This document shows positions 59,629 to 64,000 of a DNA stretch of 64,000 nucleotides, in pieces; within the stretch, counting starts at the first letter, position 1, and every line of letters starts with the position of its first letter. A model generated the notes under the pieces. It searched no databases. It saw nothing but the letters and a program-made list of their open reading frames with translations, and was not told the origin of the DNA. Source of the stretch: Turbatrix aceti (Eukaryota > Nematoda > Chromadorea > Rhabditida > Panagrolaimidae); the NCBI GenBank assembly GCA_963969345.1, contig OZ017768.1, forward strand, positions 682,001 through 746,000. The letters run 5' to 3'. Made by a program: the position numbers and the translations under genes.

Positions 59629-61013
59629 GAAGATGGATGCTCGTAGGCAGCTTTTGTCTACCTGCTTACGCAAAAAGCTTGAATGACCAAGCGACATCAT
59701 TAATATTGCATTTTTCATGGAGACGCAGAGAAAGAGAACCTATGCACGCACGCTGTAAAAGGGAGGAGAGACGTTTTGGGAAGTTAATCCGCAGCTGCAC
59801 TGCAGTCAGCGGCTGATACAGGGTGGTAGCTTGAATAGAATAAAGCTCTTTGCGCAGTTGATTTTCGAGCGAACATAGAAAAATACTACCACGCGTACTA
59901 AAATGGCGTTTTGGCAGCGAAAAGTAAGGGGAAGGTCTGGCTGCCCAATGTCAGTCGCTACTGCAGTAAAAAAGAGTTTATTGCTCAGCGAGAATGGACT
60001 ACAAACAAGTCGCAATAGTCTAGTCGTCCGTCAATTGTTATCGTTCTCCCCACTTTTTGTCCATTTTGAGACCCCGGTTCAATTCTATACACGTTCAAAA
60101 TTTTTTTTATGTTTTTTTCCGTTAAACAAAAAATTGAGAATTTCTCCGCAGAATCTCCGGAAATTCTCCCGGGAGATTTAAAGACGATATGAAACAAAAA
60201 ATAAAAAAATCCGTGTTTTTACAGGGTACGGCAAAAGTCCGTGGACAAACGTTTTTTATTAAAACATCTAAAATAGAAGAATGAAACAGAACCAAAATTT
60301 TTTAACATTTGTACAGGTATTAGGAAGCAATTGACGTATAGGACATTTAGCTGGATGCCCTTGGCGGGGATCAACCTGCCCAAACACCATGCCAATTTTT
60401 ATGCGCCCCGCCGCAAGTCAGGGTGCATCACCTTTTTGTGTCTTATTAATCCGGGAGCAAGTGCACAATTGTCCAAACAATTTTATTTGAACAAGCAACC
60501 TATTATGTTGTCAGAAAAAATTAAACCCCCCAGTTACCCATAATTTGTAAATTAGTATCTGCCATTGGCAAAAAATACCTTGTTTTTACGGATTTGGGGT
60601 TATATAAGCGCCAAAAAGTGCCCGAGACGGCAGTTTTGTTTATAAATTGTCCAATTGGAAATGTTGTTTTTACCCTCACATTAAGTTTAATACTCAAAAA
60701 AAAAATTCGAGACACTTGATACAAATATTCTGGTAATAAGGTGGATCCATCAAAATTAAAAAAAAACATGTAATCAAAATTGCTACATTTTGTGACTTCA
60801 GGCAATGTGACAGTCAGCTTGAGCACGCACGAAAGTAACGATTGATAAGAAAAAGAAACAAAAATGTGTTTGTAAAATTTTTTATAACAACGGATAGCAA
60901 AAACAATGATTTTTGACACAACAACTCTTTTTATTGTCCAAAAAAATTTTTTGTACATTTTTTTGAAATTGAACCGGAACTCAAAATGGTAAAAATATTG
61001 GCGATTTCAATTT

Positions 61014-61117
61014 ATGCATTTGCTTATACAAATGCTTTCCAAAATTTAGTGGTATTCAGCCACAAGCTTTCGCAAGGGCGGAATTCAATGTTTACCTCAA
61101 ACTTGGGTAATTAAACC
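61014..61117 (-). ncRNA. sls-1: SL1 spliced-leader RNA, inverted copy 9
   Basis: Leader exon 61117-61096 and all RNA elements intact. Long-hairpin unit with a private one-base deletion beside the hairpin (GGAATTCTCC near 61649). Confidence 0.95.
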
Positions 61118-62521
61118 GAAGATGGATGCTCGTAGGCAGCTTTTGTCTACCTGCTTACGCAAAAAGCTTGAATGACCAAGCGACATCATTAATATTGCAT
61201 TTTTCATGGAGACGCAGAGAAAGAGAACCTATGCACGCACGCTGTAAAAGGGAGGAGAGACGTTTTGGGAAGTTAATCCGCAGCTGCACTGCAGTCAGCG
61301 GCTGATACAGGGTGGTAGCTTGAATAGAATAAAGCTCTTTGCGCAGTTGATTTTCGAGCGAACATAGAAAAATACTACCACGCGTACTAAAATGGCGTTT
61401 TGGCAGCGAAAAGTAAGGGGAAGGTCTGGCTGCCCAATGTCAGTCGCTACTGCAGTAAAAAAGAGTTTATTGCTCAGCGAGAATGGACTACAAACAAGTC
61501 GCAATAGTCTAGTCGTCCGTCAATTGTTATCGTTCTCCCCACTTTTTGTGCCATTTTGAGACCCCGGTTCAATTCTATACACGTTCAAAATTTTTTTTAT
61601 GTTTTTTTCCGTTAAACAAAAAATTGAGAATTTCTCCGCAGAATCTCCGGAATTCTCCCCGGGGAAAAAAATTCTCCCGGGAGATTTAAAGACGATATGA
61701 AACAAAAAATAAAAAAATCCGTGTTTTTACAGGGTACGGCAAAAGTCCGTGGACAAACGTTTTTTATTAAAACATCTAAAATAGAAGAATGAAACAGAAC
61801 CAAAATTTTTTAACATTTGTACAGGTATTAGGAAGCAATTGACGTATAGGACATTTAGCTGGATGCCCTTGGCGGGGATCAACCTGCCCAAACACCATGC
61901 CAATTTTTATGCGCCCCGCCGCAAGTCAGGGTGCATCACCTTTTTGTGTCTTATTAATCCGGGAGCAAGTGCACAATTGTCCAAACAATTTTATTTGAAC
62001 AAGCAACCTATTATGTTGTCAGAAAAAATTAAACCCCCCAGTTACCCATAATTTGTAAATTAGTATCTGCCATTGGCAAAAAATACCTTGTTTTTACGGA
62101 TTTGGGGTTATATAAGCGCCAAAAAGTGCCCGAGACGGCAGTTTTGTTTATAAATTGTCCAATTGGAAATGTTGTTTTTACCCTCACATTAAGTTTAATA
62201 CTCAAAAAAAAAATTCGAGACACTTGATACAAATATTCTGGTAATAAGGTGGATCCATCAAAATTAAAAAAAAACATGTAATCAAAATTGCTACATTTTG
62301 TGACTTCAGGCAATGTGACAGTCAGCTTGAGCACGCACGAAAGTAACGATTGATAAGAAAAAGAAACAAAAATGTGTTTGTAAAATTTTTTATAACAACG
62401 GATAGCAAAAACAATGATTTTTGACACAACAACTCTTTTTATTGTCCAAAAAAATTTTTTGTACATTTTTTTGAAATTGAACCGGAACTCAAAATGGTAA
62501 AAATATTGGCGATTTCAATTT

Positions 62522-62625
62522 ATGCATTTGCTTATACAAATGCTTTCCAAAATTTAGTGGTATTCAGCCACAAGCTTTCGCAAGGGCGGAATTCAATGTT
62601 TACCTCAAACTTGGGTAATTAAACC
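62522..62625 (-). ncRNA. sls-1: SL1 spliced-leader RNA, inverted copy 10
   Basis: Leader exon 62625-62604 and all RNA elements intact. Long-hairpin unit. The next copy would fall just past the end of the window. Confidence 0.95.
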
Positions 62626-64000
62626 GAAGATGGATGCTCGTAGGCAGCTTTTGTCTACCTGCTTACGCAAAAAGCTTGAATGACCAAGCGACATCATTAA
62701 TATTGCATTTTTCATGGAGACGCAGAGAAAGAGAACCTATGCACGCACGCTGTAAAAGGGAGGAGAGACGTTTTGGGAAGTTAATCCGCAGCTGCACTGC
62801 AGTCAGCGGCTGATACAGGGTGGTAGCTTGAATAGAATAAAGCTCTTTGCGCAGTTGATTTTCGAGCGAACATAGAAAAATACTACCACGCGTACTAAAA
62901 TGGCGTTTTGGCAGCGAAAAGTAAGGGGAAGGTCTGGCTGCCCAATGTCAGTCGCTACTGCAGTAAAAAAGAGTTTATTGCTCAGCGAGAATGGACTACA
63001 AACAAGTCGCAATAGTCTAGTCGTCCGTCAATTGTTATCGTTCTCCCCACTTTTTGTGCCATTTTGAGACCCCGGTTCAATTCTATACACGTTCAAAATT
63101 TTTTTTATGTTTTTTTCCGTTAAACAAAAAATTGAGAATTTCTCCGCAGAATCTCCGGAAATTCTCCCCGGGGAAAAAAATTCTCCCGGGAGATTTAAAG
63201 ACGATATGAAACAAAAAATAAAAAAATCCGTGTTTTTACAGGGTACGGCAAAAGTCCGTGGACAAACGTTTTTTATTAAAACATCTAAAATAGAAGAATG
63301 AAACAGAACCAAAATTTTTTAACATTTGTACAGGTATTAGGAAGCAATTGACGTATAGGACATTTAGCTGGATGCCCTTGGCGGGGATCAACCTGCCCAA
63401 ACACCATGCCAATTTTTATGCGCCCCGCCGCAAGTCAGGGTGCATCACCTTTTTGTGTCTTATTAATCCGGGAGCAAGTGCACAATTGTCCAAACAATTT
63501 TATTTGAACAAGCAACCTATTATGTTGTCAGAAAAAATTAAACCCCCCAGTTACCCATAATTTGTAAATTAGTATCTGCCATTGGCAAAAAATACCTTGT
63601 TTTTACGGATTTGGGGTTATATAAGCGCCAAAAAGTGCCCGAGACGGCAGTTTTGTTTATAAATTGTCCAATTGGAAATGTTGTTTTTACCCTCACATTA
63701 AGTTTAATACTCAAAAAAAAAATTCGAGACACTTGATACAAATATTCTGGTAATAAGGTGGATCCATCAAAATTAAAAAAAAACATGTAATCAAAATTGC
63801 TACATTTTGTGACTTCAGGCAATGTGACAGTCAGCTTGAGCACGCACGAAAGTAACGATTGATAAGAAAAAGAAACAAAAATGTGTTTGTAAAATTTTTT
63901 ATAACAACGGATAGCAAAAACAATGATTTTTGACACAACAACTCTTTTTATTGTCCAAAAAAATTTTTTGTACATTTTTTTGAAATTGAACCGGAACTCA

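Larger units (their letters stand above)
48297..64000 (-). repeat. SL1 RNA tandem array, inverted part (over ten units, runs off window)
   Basis: Inverted units, each with one SL1 RNA gene on the minus strand. A fixed point (TTGACGTATAGGACATTTAG) recurs with its ATTTGACG-side frame start at 48421, 49869, 51377, 52866, 54374, 55863, 57352, 58842, 60331, 61839 and 63348, so steps are 1448 and then 1489-1509 bases. The main length difference is a 19-base insert (CCCCGGGGAAAAAAATTCT), present in units with SL1 at 49125, 50634, 53631, 61096 and 62604 and absent in the others. The first unit is shorter and has a rearranged segment at 48750-48780. A 145-codon minus-strand frame (MYKKFFWTIKRVV start) is open in all later full units, but the DNA is so uniform that this says nothing about coding. 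I see no 5S rRNA in the unit. Confidence 0.93.

Overview
The window is nuclear DNA of a nematode, most likely a rhabditid. Introns are mostly 35-95 bases with T-rich TTTTCAG acceptors, and upstream regions of many genes carry acceptor-like TTTCAG sites suited to trans-splicing. The right third is a tandem array whose unit contains a spliced-leader RNA gene with an exon matching the SL1 leader known from Caenorhabditis. No bacterial or viral features were seen.

Left part (1-9.1 kb): on the minus strand, a truncated S28 serine carboxypeptidase, a complete secreted M13 (neprilysin-like) metallopeptidase, a selenocysteine tRNA (4688-4774) and a membrane-anchored aspartyl beta-hydroxylase-domain protein. 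Divergent from the last is a ten-exon, 708-residue, single-pass membrane protein with several EGF-like modules on the plus strand.

Middle (9.5-22.6 kb): four paralogues of a family I do not recognise (one minus, three plus). One of them is a pseudogene with an in-frame stop, a lost splice donor and a frameshift. A 1.36 kb foldback element with TTAA at both ends lies between them. A discoidin-domain receptor tyrosine kinase follows on the minus strand; its most 5' exon was not found.

22.6-34 kb is a gene-poor tract. At 34.1-36.5 kb there are two tandem catechol-type O-methyltransferase genes with a shared upstream sequence block. A RING protein with an acidic region and a poly-Q run lies on the minus strand (36.9-38.3 kb). 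After a 4.3 kb non-coding stretch comes a GPAT3/4-like membrane acyltransferase (42.6-44.4 kb).

Right part (45.6-64 kb): a tandem array of about 1.49-1.51 kb units, about 1.7 forward units followed by more than ten inverted units, running off the end of the window. Each full unit holds one SL1 RNA gene; twelve are visible (two plus, ten minus). I see no 5S rRNA in the unit, unlike the C. elegans arrangement. Units differ by small indels and substitutions in shuffled combinations, and the inversion junction contains degraded sequence.

Coding models were built by hand from translated frames, checking that exon phases join and that summed lengths are multiples of three. They have not been tested against transcripts or databases.
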